Source of the DNA: an uncultured Aeromonadaceae bacterium
GTDB taxonomy: Bacteria > Pseudomonadota > Gammaproteobacteria > Enterobacterales > Aeromonadaceae
Length of the DNA stretch: 64,000 nt
Reading direction: 5' to 3'
Assembly (NCBI GenBank): GCA_945957385.1
Contig: CAMFKP010000015.1
Span: forward strand, 1-64,000
Of the stretch, positions 54,014 to 62,619 are shown one piece after another (position 1 is the first letter of the stretch; every line of letters begins with the position of its first letter). The notes beneath the pieces are model-generated. The model saw nothing but the letters and a program-made list of their open reading frames with translations, was not told the origin of the DNA and made no database searches. A program made the translations under genes and the position numbers.

Positions 54014-55339
54014 TTAACGGGCGGGGGCCAGGGCCAGTTCGGGTTCGGCAGCCGCTTCTTCGGCTTCCTGTTTCAGCAGGGTGCGCTCGTAGGCCTTGAG
54101 GAACGGGTAGTACATGGCGGCGGCGGTGCACATGCAGAACAGGCTCAGCAGCAGCGGACTCAGCGACCAGTTCGCGGCCCAGGAGGCGCCGAGCGGGCCG
54201 GGCGTGGTCCAGGGGGTCAGCGACATGACGCGTTCGACGAGGCCGAAATCCAGGGCGAACCAGGCCAGGGTGGCGTTGATCATCGGCACCAGCAGGAACG
54301 GCAGAAAGAACACCGGATTCATGATGATGGGGGCACCGAACAGGATAGGTTCATTGATGTTGAACAGCCCGGGCACTATGCCCATCTTGCCGATGGTACG
54401 CAGGTGTACGGCCTTGCTGCGCAGCAGCAGGAACGCCAGGGGCAGTGTCGAGCCGACGCCACCGATCAGCAGATAGTGGTCCCAGAAGCCCTGCAGGAAG
54501 ATGTGCGGCAGTGGTTCACCGGCGGCCAGCGCGGCCTGGTTGGCGGCCAGATTGGCCATCCAGAACGGGTTCATGATGCCGGTGACGATCAGGGCGCCGT
54601 GGATGCCGGCAAACCACAGGATCTGGCACACCAGCACCGCCAGCAGCATCGCCGGTAACGAGTCGGACGCGGCGACCAGCGGCTTGACCAGCGACATGAT
54701 GGCTTGCGGCAGTATCATGCCGGTGCTGTGTTCAACCAGCAGGTTCAGCGGGTGCAGCGTCAGAATGATGAACAGCACCGGAATCAGTACCTCGAACGAA
54801 CGGGCGACGCCGGTCGGTACCTGGGGCGGCAGCGTGATCGTGATGTTGTTGCGCTTGAGGAAGGCGTAGGCCTCACTGGCGTAGATCGCCGTCAGCAGGG
54901 CGGTGAAGATGCCCTGTCCGGAGAAGTACTGCATCGAGAGGTTGCCATCCTTGACCGGCGCGGCGACCAGCATGAAGGCCATCAGACACAGCAGGCCTGT
55001 GGTCACCGGCTCCAGATTGTTCTGCCGCGCCAGGCTGGCGCCAATCCCCACCGAGATGAACAGCGTCATCAACCCCATGCTCAACTGGAAGGGCAGCAGC
55101 AGTTGCGGCTGGTACTTGGCAGAGAAATCGAGCCAGGCACGGGCGAAGCCCCACTGGGTCTCCGGCGAAAATGGCGGGAAGATGAACACCAGCATGAAGC
55201 TGCCGACGATCATGAATGGCAGCGCGGCGATGAAACCATCACGGATGGCCTGGATATACTTCTGCTGACCGAGGCGGCCAGCCAGCGGGCTGACCTTGTT
55301 CTCGATTGCCAGCACAAACTTGTCATACAGGGTACTCAT
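54014..55339 (-). CDS. PTS lactose/cellobiose-type EIIC permease
   Basis: A 441-residue inner-membrane transporter with about ten membrane segments. IQAIRDGFIAALPFMIVGSF, WFAGIHGALIVTGIMNPFW, and the C-terminal FNINEPILFGAPIIMNP loop involved in sugar recognition are signatures of CelB/ChbC. The C-terminus ends in an Ala/Glu-rich tail. It works with the IIB and IIA encoded in the same operon. Confidence 0.95.
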   Translation of the reverse strand: MSTLYDKFVLAIENKVSPLAGRLGQQKYIQAIRDGFIAALPFMIVGSFMLVFIFPPFSPETQWGFARAWLDFSAKYQPQLLLPFQLSMGLMTLFISVGIGASLARQNNLEPVTTGLLCLMAFMLVAAPVKDGNLSMQYFSGQGIFTALLTAIYASEAYAFLKRNNITITLPPQVPTGVARSFEVLIPVLFIILTLHPLNLLVEHSTGMILPQAIMSLVKPLVAASDSLPAMLLAVLVCQILWFAGIHGALIVTGIMNPFWMANLAANQAALAAGEPLPHIFLQGFWDHYLLIGGVGSTLPLAFLLLRSKAVHLRTIGKMGIVPGLFNINEPILFGAPIIMNPVFFLPFLLVPMINATLAWFALDFGLVERVMSLTPWTTPGPLGASWAANWSLSPLLLSLFCMCTAAAMYYPFLKAYERTLLKQEAEEAAAEPELALAPAR

Positions 55340-55365
55340 GGCATTGTCCTTGTGCGTTCACTGTG

Positions 55366-55671
55366 TCAGGCAATCAGCGACAGCGCGTGGTCGAGGACCT
55401 TGTCGCCGCGTTGCATGCCGTAATCCATCATGTTGATGACATCCACCGGGATGCCGTGCTCGGCGGCGCGCCACTGCATGTCCGGCAGCATGTACTTCAC
55501 CTGCGGGCCGAGTAGCACCACCTGATACTGCGGCATCTGCACCTCGAACTCGGAGGCGCCATAGGCGCGGATCTCGGCCTCGAGCCCGCGGCGGGCCGCC
55601 TCTTCCTGCATCTTCTTCACCAGCAGGCTGGTGGACATGCCGGAGGAACAGCACAGCATGATTTTTTTCAT
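55366..55671 (-). CDS. PTS lactose/cellobiose-type EIIB
   Basis: A 101-residue phosphocarrier starting MKKIMLCCSSGMSTSLLVKK. The phosphorylated cysteine is C8, in the CSSGMSTS loop that resembles a phosphatase P-loop; VVLLGPQVKYMLPDM is also conserved. It is the first gene of the minus-strand operon. A GGGAG site favours ATG 55671 over an ATG two codons earlier, which lies against that site. Confidence 0.95.
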   Translation of the reverse strand: MKKIMLCCSSGMSTSLLVKKMQEEAARRGLEAEIRAYGASEFEVQMPQYQVVLLGPQVKYMLPDMQWRAAEHGIPVDVINMMDYGMQRGDKVLDHALSLIA

Positions 55672-55731
55672 CGTCATCTCCCGATTGATGTGTTCTGACA
55701 GCGCGGATTCTTGATCGTTTGGATGTGAAAT

Positions 55732-55745
55732 GGAAACCGGTTTCC
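55732..55745. promoter_or_regulatory. Perfect LacI-type operator in the divergent PTS promoter
   Basis: GGAAACCGGTTTCC is a perfect 14-bp palindrome about 60 bp before the IIB gene. It fits LacI-family operators with a central CG. Variants lie at 50801, 55788 and 57246. Confidence 0.8.
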
Positions 55746-55787
55746 GTTCAATTCATCCGGCTCTGTGATCCGGATCCGCAAAGTCAT

Positions 55788-55801
55788 TGAAAACGGTATC
55801 G
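55788..55801. promoter_or_regulatory. Second operator-like site in the divergent PTS promoter
   Basis: TGAAAACGGTATCG matches the operator at 10 of 14 positions and lies 56 bp from it, between the two divergent operons. Nearby, GTGTGA (55805-55810) and TCACAC (55825-55830) form an inverted repeat with a 14-bp spacer, too wide for a normal CRP site. Confidence 0.5.
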
Positions 55802-55921
55802 GAAGTGTGATCCTGTCGGGATATTCACACTCTGTAATGCAGAAGCGACGGAAACAGCTAACGGAAACGGCGAGAATGGCGGCAACAGCATACGGGGCGC
55901 GGTGAACGACAGGAGAGGGGT

Positions 55922-57244
55922 GTGGGCCAGGGATTTAATCTGCAATTGATGGGCATCATCGCCGGCATGATCGAGCAGCGCATGGTGCCGCTCGCCAACT
56001 GGCTGACCCGGAGCCAGCATGTGCTGGCGCTGCGCGACGGTTTCCAGCTGGCGTTGCCGTTCATCATCATCGGCAGCGTGCTGGTGCCGTTTCTCTATCC
56101 GCCGGTCATGGCCGGCAGCCAGCATCCGCTGGCTTTGCAGTTTTTAGCGCTGTCGCACTGGCTGACACCCTGGTTGGCGCCGGTCTACGCCCATACCCTC
56201 GGTTTGCTGTCGGTGATCATCGCCTACGGTTCGGCGGCCAGTCTGGCCAAGGCGTACCAGTTGCCGGAGCGGCTGTGCGGACTCAGTGGCTGTCTGGCGT
56301 TCCTGATGCTGATCGACTTTCACTCGCTGCAGCCGGGGATCTTTGGCTACCTGGGGGGGCTTGGCATCTTCACCGCGCTGTGTACGGCCTGTTACAGCGT
56401 CGAGCTGATTCGGCTGTTCTATCGCTGGGGCTGGTATATCCGTATGCCGGACGAGGTGCCGCTGATGACGCGCAGGGGGTTCCAGCTGATTGTGCCGATG
56501 CTGTTTGTGTTGTTGTCGCTGAGCCTGTTGAAGCTCTGGTTGCAGCACCAGTTTGGCATCACGCTGGCCGAGTTGATGGCGGCGCTGTTCCGGCCGCTGC
56601 TCAGTGGCGCCGACACCCTGCCGGCGTTGCTGTTGGCGTTGCTGGTGGCCCACCTGTTGTGGTTCATGGGCATTCACGGCACCTTGATCGTCACCGGGTT
56701 GTTGTCGCCGTTCTGGATGGGCAGTCTGGTGGCAAACCAGACCGCGCTGGCCAGTGGCGAGGGGCTGCCACATATCTTCCTGCAGGGGTTTTGGGACTAT
56801 TTCCTGCTGATCGGCGGCATCGGCTCGACGCTACCCCTGGTGTTGATGGCGCTGCGCAGCCGGAGTCGTACCCTGCAATCGGTGGGGCGTCTGGGCTCGT
56901 GGCCGGCGTTGTTCAATATCAACGAGCCGATCCTGTTCGGGTTTCCGATCATCATGAATCCGTTGTTTCTGCTGCCCTTTATCGGGGTGCCGCTGATCAA
57001 CGCCGTGCTGGCGTGGACGCTGACCGAGTGGGGCTTCCTTGACCGTTTCATCGCGCTGTTACCCTGGTCGATGCCGGCGCCGTTGGGGGCGGCCTGGGCG
57101 GCGAACGGCAGCTGGCATAACATGGTGATGACGCTGTTTTGCATGTTCAACAGCTGGATGATTTACCGTCCGTTTTTCCTGATCCACGAGAAAATATTGT
57201 TGCAGCAGGAACAGGTGCGCAGTGAGGGTGCTGGCGCGTCATAG
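55922..57244 (+). CDS. Second PTS lactose/cellobiose-type EIIC
   Basis: A 440-residue membrane permease similar along its length to the EIIC at 54014, with LALRDGFQLALPFIIIGSV, WFMGIHGTLIVTGLLSPFW and FNINEPILFGFPIIMNP. It has no IIA or IIB gene of its own in the window and would have to use those of the neighbouring operon. The start is GTG 55922, six bases after GGAG. It diverges from the IIB gene across a shared operator region, and another operator lies 1 bp after its stop. Confidence 0.92.
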   Translation: MGQGFNLQLMGIIAGMIEQRMVPLANWLTRSQHVLALRDGFQLALPFIIIGSVLVPFLYPPVMAGSQHPLALQFLALSHWLTPWLAPVYAHTLGLLSVIIAYGSAASLAKAYQLPERLCGLSGCLAFLMLIDFHSLQPGIFGYLGGLGIFTALCTACYSVELIRLFYRWGWYIRMPDEVPLMTRRGFQLIVPMLFVLLSLSLLKLWLQHQFGITLAELMAALFRPLLSGADTLPALLLALLVAHLLWFMGIHGTLIVTGLLSPFWMGSLVANQTALASGEGLPHIFLQGFWDYFLLIGGIGSTLPLVLMALRSRSRTLQSVGRLGSWPALFNINEPILFGFPIIMNPLFLLPFIGVPLINAVLAWTLTEWGFLDRFIALLPWSMPAPLGAAWAANGSWHNMVMTLFCMFNSWMIYRPFFLIHEKILLQQEQVRSEGAGAS

Positions 57245-57245
57245 T

Positions 57246-57259
57246 GGAAACCGGTTGTC
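57246..57259. promoter_or_regulatory. Candidate operator before the racemase gene
   Basis: GGAAACCGGTTGTC matches 12 of 14 positions of the locus operator. It lies between the second EIIC gene and the racemase gene, which may link the latter to the same repressor. Confidence 0.6.
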
Positions 57260-57361
57260 GTCGGCGCTGAGTCGCGCTATGTCCCTGACATGACGATCGA
57301 CTTGCCTCTGGTGGGTAAAGTTGCGATGGTAGAGGGCTACAGCACGCAACGGGAGGAGACG

Positions 57362-58051
57362 ATGCGAACCCTGGGTTTGATTGGTGGCATGAGTTGGGAG
57401 TCGACGGCCAGCTACTACCGGTTGATTAATGAAGGTATCAAGCAGCAGCTGGGTGGCCTGCACTCGGCACGCCTGGTGCTGTACTCAGTCGACTTTGCCG
57501 AAATCGAGGCGCTGCAGCAGGCCGGTGACTGGGTGCGCGCCGGCATGGTGCTGGCCGAGGCGAGCCGCGCACTGCAGGCTGCCGGTGCCGAGGGGGTGTT
57601 GCTGTGTACCAATACCATGCACAAGGTCGCGCCGGCCATCGAGGCGGTCGGTTTGCCGTTGATCCACATCGCCGATGCGACTGCAGCGGTGATTCAGCGG
57701 CAGGGGCTGACGCGCATCGGATTGCTGGGGACCCGCTTCACCATGGAACAGGCGTTTTATGTCGGCCGGCTGCAGCGGCAGGGGATCAGCGTGCTGACGC
57801 CGGACGCAGCGGGACGCGATGACGTGCATCGCATCATCTATCAGGAGTTGTGTCTGGGCCAGACGCTGCCGGCCTCGCGCCAGCGCTACCGCGACGTGAT
57901 GGCTGAACTGGTGGCGCAGGGCGTCGAGGGGATCATTCTCGGCTGCACCGAGATTGGTCTGCTGGTCGATGCGACCGATGCCAGCGTGCCGCTGTTCGAT
58001 ACCACGGCGCTGCATGCCGAGGCGGCGGTGGCCTGGATGCTGGCACGCTAG
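57362..58051 (+). CDS. Aspartate/glutamate racemase family protein
   Basis: A 229-residue cofactor-independent racemase. The start MRTLGLIGGMSWESTASYYR is the YgeA-type N-terminus. The two catalytic cysteines lie in LLCTNTMHK and ILGCTEIGLL. It probably racemises an amino acid such as aspartate, glutamate or another; specificity is not readable. GGGAGGAG precedes ATG 57362; the frame is open to 57290. An operator-like site upstream suggests co-regulation with the PTS locus. Confidence 0.9.
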   Translation: MRTLGLIGGMSWESTASYYRLINEGIKQQLGGLHSARLVLYSVDFAEIEALQQAGDWVRAGMVLAEASRALQAAGAEGVLLCTNTMHKVAPAIEAVGLPLIHIADATAAVIQRQGLTRIGLLGTRFTMEQAFYVGRLQRQGISVLTPDAAGRDDVHRIIYQELCLGQTLPASRQRYRDVMAELVAQGVEGIILGCTEIGLLVDATDASVPLFDTTALHAEAAVAWMLAR

Positions 58052-58071
58052 AGATGCCGTTGCGCAAAAAC

Positions 58072-58095
58072 CAAGGGGGCCATTGGCCCCCTTGT
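58072..58095 (+). terminator. Terminator after the racemase gene
   Basis: CAAGGGGGCC (58072-58081) pairs with GGCCCCCTTG (58085-58094) around ATT, followed by TTGTT. It may serve both the racemase gene and the convergent M60 gene. Confidence 0.8.
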
Positions 58096-58108
58096 TGTTA
58101 TCTGCGCC

Positions 58109-61100
58109 TCACGGTGCGCACTGCGCCGGCGAGCTGCCATCCACCGGCCAGCGGGTGCTGGCGTTATCGGTGGCCAGTGGCAGGAAGGTCAATCCGCTGC
58201 TCAGGTTGTCCGGTGGCAGGTTGGTCTCCAGCACATACATGCCCATCGGCAGCGTACCGCGCGTAGCATTGAGCGCCACCTGTTCGGCGGCCAGCGAGCT
58301 GTAGCGCAGGCCGAGCAGGTCGAAGTGGCTGCGCCAGTCCAGCCCGGTCAGGCGGCTCAGTGCGACCAGCATGAAGTCATTGCCCGGTATGCTACTGACC
58401 TTGTTGCCGGCGTAGACTGCATGCCCTTCGAACGGGAACAGGCTGAATCCGAGGCGGTCACGGTTGGCCAGCCAGTCGTCGGCAGTGGCCGCATAGCGGC
58501 CGAACAGCCGGCTGTGCTGATAGAGCAGCGTGAAGATATTGAAGCCGTTGCTGAGTTGAGTGCCGTCGGTCAGCGTCAGGCCATTGGCGCGTAGCGCCAT
58601 CTGGATATAGAACGCCATGCGGTAACCGTTGTGTACCGCATAGGCGTTGCTTTTCCATGGCCCTTCGTAGCGATCGCCGCTGTCGAGCGGTTGGCAGTTG
58701 GCGCCCAGCACCTGACGGTTACCGCTGGCGTCCTTGCGCTGCAGCACATCCGACATGAAGACGTAGAACAGATCCTTGTGGTTCATGTGGCCGTCAGTGA
58801 TGGGCGTGGTGTTGCCATCCCGTAGGTAGTGAGCGCGCCATTTGACGAAGTAGGGGAAAATATTGTTCGAGTTCTCGCCGGCCCGGCTGCCGTAACCGGA
58901 CCAGTTGTCACGATCGGCCGCCGCGGCGTACTGCACGTTGAGGCGGTTGGTCTGCAGGTTGTGGCCGAGTTCGTGATTGTCGCCCCAACCGGTGGGCGAG
59001 ATATTCCACGCGGCATCCCAGGGGTTGCCGCTGCAACCGGAGCCGCACTGGGCGTTCTGGTCGTAGTTGGCATGCTGGATCAGGGTGCGCGTATTCAGGC
59101 TGTCGTCCAGGCAGCCTTCGCCCAACAGCGTGGTGCAGGCGCTGACCACTTCGGCCGGCAGGCTTTCGGCCAGGGTCTTGCCCTGGATCTTGAAACCCGC
59201 CAGCGTATAGACGGCGTTAATATGGTCATCGGCGATGCTGCGCAGCAGGCTGGCGATGTCGCCATTCGCCGCGATGGCATTGGTCAGCCGGTCACGACGC
59301 AGGTGCTGTTCGGCACCGTCACTGCGCAGGTCGATGTGCGGGAGTTCGGTCTGGGCCAACCGGTTCTGGAAGGTCTGGATCTGGCTGGCATCGCTGAAGT
59401 CGGTGATGCTGGGATGCCAGGTAATGCCGCTGGCGCTGACGTCGGTGCTCAAGGCACCGCTGCCGCCGCTGAGGGCCAGATACAGCGGGCCGCCGTACGG
59501 GCTGGAGAAGCTCAGGCTAGCGCCGGGTTCCAGGCGCAGGCGCTGGGTCGCCAGCTCCAGTGGCGCACGGTAGATTTTCTGCTCGTAGGCGCGATTGGTA
59601 TTGCGTCTGTGGTAGTTGAGTTTGACTTCGACCGTGGCCGGGCCGCTGTCGTGGCGCGTCAGCGTGACGGTCTGCCCCGGCAGCACGTACCAGCCGGTGG
59701 TGGTCCACTGCCCCGGATAGGGCACGCCGATGGTCTTGCGTTCAGTGCCGGTGGCCGGGAACTCATAGCTGGCGGCACTGCCCTTCAGCACCTGGTTGCG
59801 GTCGGTGACGAACTCGCCCAGATCCGGTTGGGCAGGGTTGTTGGGGCGCGCATAGTTGACCAGCCAGTCGGCAAACAGGGCCTGTTGCCATGCGGTGGGC
59901 TCCTGCCAGCTAATCGGGTAGTCGATCTGGCTGCGGTATTTGTCGGCCAGCAGCAGCGCGGCCTTGAGCAGATCGGCGTCCGCCAGCGCGAATGCATTGC
60001 GTCCGCCCTGATCCAGGGTCACTACCGCCGAGCGCAGCCAGTCGGCGGCATTGCGGAAGTGTTCTAAAAAGGGACTGGTATTGCAGTCGAGGAAGTTGCT
60101 GCTGCACCCGTCGATCCAGCTCATATCAAACTGGCCGCTGCGCAGTTGTGCCAGCAGCGCATCGACGGCGGCAAGCTGGGTGTCGGCGGCCAGGATAGTG
60201 GCGCTGGCCAGCTGGCTGGCGTTGAGCTTCGACCAGTAGTTGCCATAGGGGGTGAGCCCCATTTGCTGATAGAGCGGGCTCAGCAGCGGGCTGGCGTCAC
60301 GGCGGTAGTTGGACAACAGCAGTGGAATGCCGGCGGCGCGGGCCTTGGCGATGGCGGCCTGGATACCGGCATAACCCAGTCCCTGGCGGTCAAGGTCGCT
60401 GATCACGATCAGATCGGGCTGGCGCTCGTCGATGCACTGACTGAGGGCTGCATAGTCACAGCGGTTGGCCTCATTGATCTGGTGAGCATCCGGATAGTAT
60501 TTGGCCAGCCAATCGCGGATCTTCTCATTGTGCGGAAAGTAGTAACTATCACTGCGGCTGGGCATCTGGGCGGTGATGATGTTCAGGCCATCGCGCTGAT
60601 CGGCACCTGCGGTCAGCCAGTGGATCAGCGCCTGCAGCAGGCGGTCGCTCTCCGCTGAGGAGCTGACCGCGAACAGGTTGGCGCCCATGGCGGCGGAGCG
60701 GTAGCCCTGCTGTTCGCTGGCCATGACCAGACCGCGCACCGCCGGGTTGCCGCTGCCATCGACATTGGAGGGCAGCACGGTCAGCGTGGTCTCCGGCAGA
60801 TAGCTGGTGAAGGTGATGGAGTCATGGCTCGGGTGCCAGCTGATGGTGTCGATGCCGCTATACAGGCTGGTGAGCAGAGTCTGTCGCCGTTGCTCGGCGC
60901 TGGCCAGGCTGGCACGTGCATGGTCGATCAGCTCGTCGGCCGAGGCCAGACGATGGTCGGCAGCGGCAATCGCCTGGGCGGCGTGGCTGATGAAGTTCGC
61001 CTGAACCGTACAGTCACCCTGGATGGCGGGTATCGTGTAGAGATCACCTTCGAGTCGGCCGCCGCAGCCGCTGATGCTGGCCAGTGCATGGCTGCTGCTG

Positions 61101-61303
61101 GCTTCAACACGCAGTTGGCCGCTGCTGCCGGCGGTCAGTTGCAGTTGCGCCGGCTGCAGGCGCCCCCCGGCACTGGATTCGGTCTTGACGGTATACAGCG
61201 TGGCGTCGCTACCGCCACCACTGCTGCTGCCGCTGCCGCCACCCCCCCCGCCACAGCCCAGCAGACTCAGCGCGAGGGTGATCAGTGTCAGACTCTTGTG
61301 CAT
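58109..61303 (-). CDS. SslE/AcfD-type M60 metallopeptidase lipoprotein
   Basis: A 1064-residue exported lipoprotein. The signal peptide ends at lipobox LLGC (C17), followed by a Gly/Ser linker. A large central region precedes a C-terminal M60 (enhancin-like) zinc peptidase domain. The zinc motif is HELGH (H777, E778, H781), and E810 follows after exactly 28 residues, the upper limit of the HExxH-x(8,28)-E pattern. E. coli SslE is a type II-secreted mucinase and Vibrio AcfD a colonisation factor. A mucin- or glycoprotein-degrading role here is inference. GGAG lies six bases before ATG 61303; an ATG four codons upstream is less likely. Confidence 0.88.
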   Translation of the reverse strand: MHKSLTLITLALSLLGCGGGGGGSGSSSGGGSDATLYTVKTESSAGGRLQPAQLQLTAGSSGQLRVEASSSHALASISGCGGRLEGDLYTIPAIQGDCTVQANFISHAAQAIAAADHRLASADELIDHARASLASAEQRRQTLLTSLYSGIDTISWHPSHDSITFTSYLPETTLTVLPSNVDGSGNPAVRGLVMASEQQGYRSAAMGANLFAVSSSAESDRLLQALIHWLTAGADQRDGLNIITAQMPSRSDSYYFPHNEKIRDWLAKYYPDAHQINEANRCDYAALSQCIDERQPDLIVISDLDRQGLGYAGIQAAIAKARAAGIPLLLSNYRRDASPLLSPLYQQMGLTPYGNYWSKLNASQLASATILAADTQLAAVDALLAQLRSGQFDMSWIDGCSSNFLDCNTSPFLEHFRNAADWLRSAVVTLDQGGRNAFALADADLLKAALLLADKYRSQIDYPISWQEPTAWQQALFADWLVNYARPNNPAQPDLGEFVTDRNQVLKGSAASYEFPATGTERKTIGVPYPGQWTTTGWYVLPGQTVTLTRHDSGPATVEVKLNYHRRNTNRAYEQKIYRAPLELATQRLRLEPGASLSFSSPYGGPLYLALSGGSGALSTDVSASGITWHPSITDFSDASQIQTFQNRLAQTELPHIDLRSDGAEQHLRRDRLTNAIAANGDIASLLRSIADDHINAVYTLAGFKIQGKTLAESLPAEVVSACTTLLGEGCLDDSLNTRTLIQHANYDQNAQCGSGCSGNPWDAAWNISPTGWGDNHELGHNLQTNRLNVQYAAAADRDNWSGYGSRAGENSNNIFPYFVKWRAHYLRDGNTTPITDGHMNHKDLFYVFMSDVLQRKDASGNRQVLGANCQPLDSGDRYEGPWKSNAYAVHNGYRMAFYIQMALRANGLTLTDGTQLSNGFNIFTLLYQHSRLFGRYAATADDWLANRDRLGFSLFPFEGHAVYAGNKVSSIPGNDFMLVALSRLTGLDWRSHFDLLGLRYSSLAAEQVALNATRGTLPMGMYVLETNLPPDNLSSGLTFLPLATDNASTRWPVDGSSPAQCAP

Positions 61304-61486
61304 CGTGTACTCCATCGGGTTTGGGACAGCATGGCTGTCACTAAGGCCTTAAAAAACAAGGATAAACACCGGTTTTGGTGCAGATGCGATACAAGACACC
61401 GCTTTGCAGTCAGTGTCAATTGATGGCGCTATCGGATATTCCGCGTTGTGAGTTCGGGATGGTCGAGGCCATCCCGGGAAGGGAGA

Positions 61487-62383
61487 TCAGGCGACGGCGC
61501 TGTGGCGTGCGCGACGCGCCCGGTGCCAGCTTTCGAGACTGAACAGGGCCAACGCCAGCCAGATAAAGGCGAAGGTCAGCAGTTTGGCGCCTTGGATCGG
61601 TTCGTCATACAGGGTGATGGCCAGCAGGAACATCAGGCTTGGGCCCAGGTACTGGATGAAGCCGAGCGTGGACAGCGGGATCAGACGGGCTCCTGCGGTA
61701 AACAGCAGCAACGGCACCGTGGTGACGACGCCGGCGGCCATCAGCAGCAGGTTCAGCGACAGCGGGTTGTGGGTCAGTTGGCTGGTGGCGCTGTCGGCAA
61801 AACCGAACAGATAGATTAGCGCCAGCGGCAGCAGCAGCAGGGTTTCGACAAACAGGCCACTTTGCGCATCCACCGGGATCTGTTTGCGGATGAGGCCGTA
61901 AATGCCAAACGAGCCGGCCAGTGTCAGCGCGATCCACGGCAAGTGACCGAGCATGATGACTTGAATCAGTACCCCTATGGTCGCCAGAGCCACTGCCAAC
62001 CATTGCAGGCGTCGTAATCGCTCACCGAGAAAGACCATGCCAAGCAGAATGTTCAGCAATGGGTTGATGTAGTAGCCGAGGCTGGCTTCCAGCAGATGGT
62101 CATGATTGACCGACCAGATGAACAACAGCCAGTTACCGGCGACCAGCAGTGCCGAAATCGTCAGGTTCAACAGTTGGCGTGGCTGGCGGAGTACCTGCTG
62201 TACCTTGTACCACTGCCGGGTCCCCAGCAGCAGGCACAACAGCAGCACGCAGGACCAGATGATGCGATGGGTCAGGATTTCGCCGGCCGGCACGGCAGCC
62301 AACCATTTGAAATAGATGGGGCAGATACCCCAGATCAGGAAGGCTCCGAGGGCATAACCGATCCCTTTTTGTTCACTTGGCAT
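61487..62383 (-). CDS. rarD: RarD/EamA family permease
   Basis: A 298-residue inner-membrane protein with about ten segments, of the drug/metabolite transporter superfamily. MPSEQKGIGYALGAFLIWGICPIYFKWL and ASLGYYINPLLNILLG are typical of RarD. AGGAG precedes ATG 62383; the frame is open to 62518, but the extra part has no homology. RarD was named for chloramphenicol sensitivity; its natural substrate is unknown. An 8-bp hairpin (61455-61476) without a T-run follows the gene. Confidence 0.92.
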   Translation of the reverse strand: MPSEQKGIGYALGAFLIWGICPIYFKWLAAVPAGEILTHRIIWSCVLLLCLLLGTRQWYKVQQVLRQPRQLLNLTISALLVAGNWLLFIWSVNHDHLLEASLGYYINPLLNILLGMVFLGERLRRLQWLAVALATIGVLIQVIMLGHLPWIALTLAGSFGIYGLIRKQIPVDAQSGLFVETLLLLPLALIYLFGFADSATSQLTHNPLSLNLLLMAAGVVTTVPLLLFTAGARLIPLSTLGFIQYLGPSLMFLLAITLYDEPIQGAKLLTFAFIWLALALFSLESWHRARRARHSAVA

Positions 62384-62568
62384 AACGACTCCTGTGTGGC
62401 CGGAGTCCAGAGTGTACCCTGTGCGCTGCGCAACCAAAATCCTCGGCATGCTGTCTACTATGAAAACAGCATTATGTGACACGGATATCAGGTTCGGGTT
62501 CAGGCGGTAGCTATTCATCCCAGCCTTGCGTGCATGGCTGGAATTTTATCTGGTCAGCGTTGGTGGAT

Positions 62569-62596
62569 AAAAAAAGCCGGACACAGGGTCCGGCTT
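62569..62596 (-). terminator. Terminator after the RND transporter gene
   Basis: A stem of AAGCCGGAC (62574-62582) with GTCCGGCTT (62588-62596) is followed on the minus strand by a T-run (A-run 62569-62575 on the plus strand). It starts 24 bp after the RND stop codon. The gap 62384-62568 holds nothing else recognisable. Confidence 0.9.
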
Positions 62597-62619
62597 GGAT
62601 TGAGTTGATCTCAGCGCGA

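Noticed and set aside
55805-55830. CRP site in the divergent PTS promoter
   Set aside because: GTGTGA and TCACAC are present, but the 14-bp spacer does not fit the CRP consensus.
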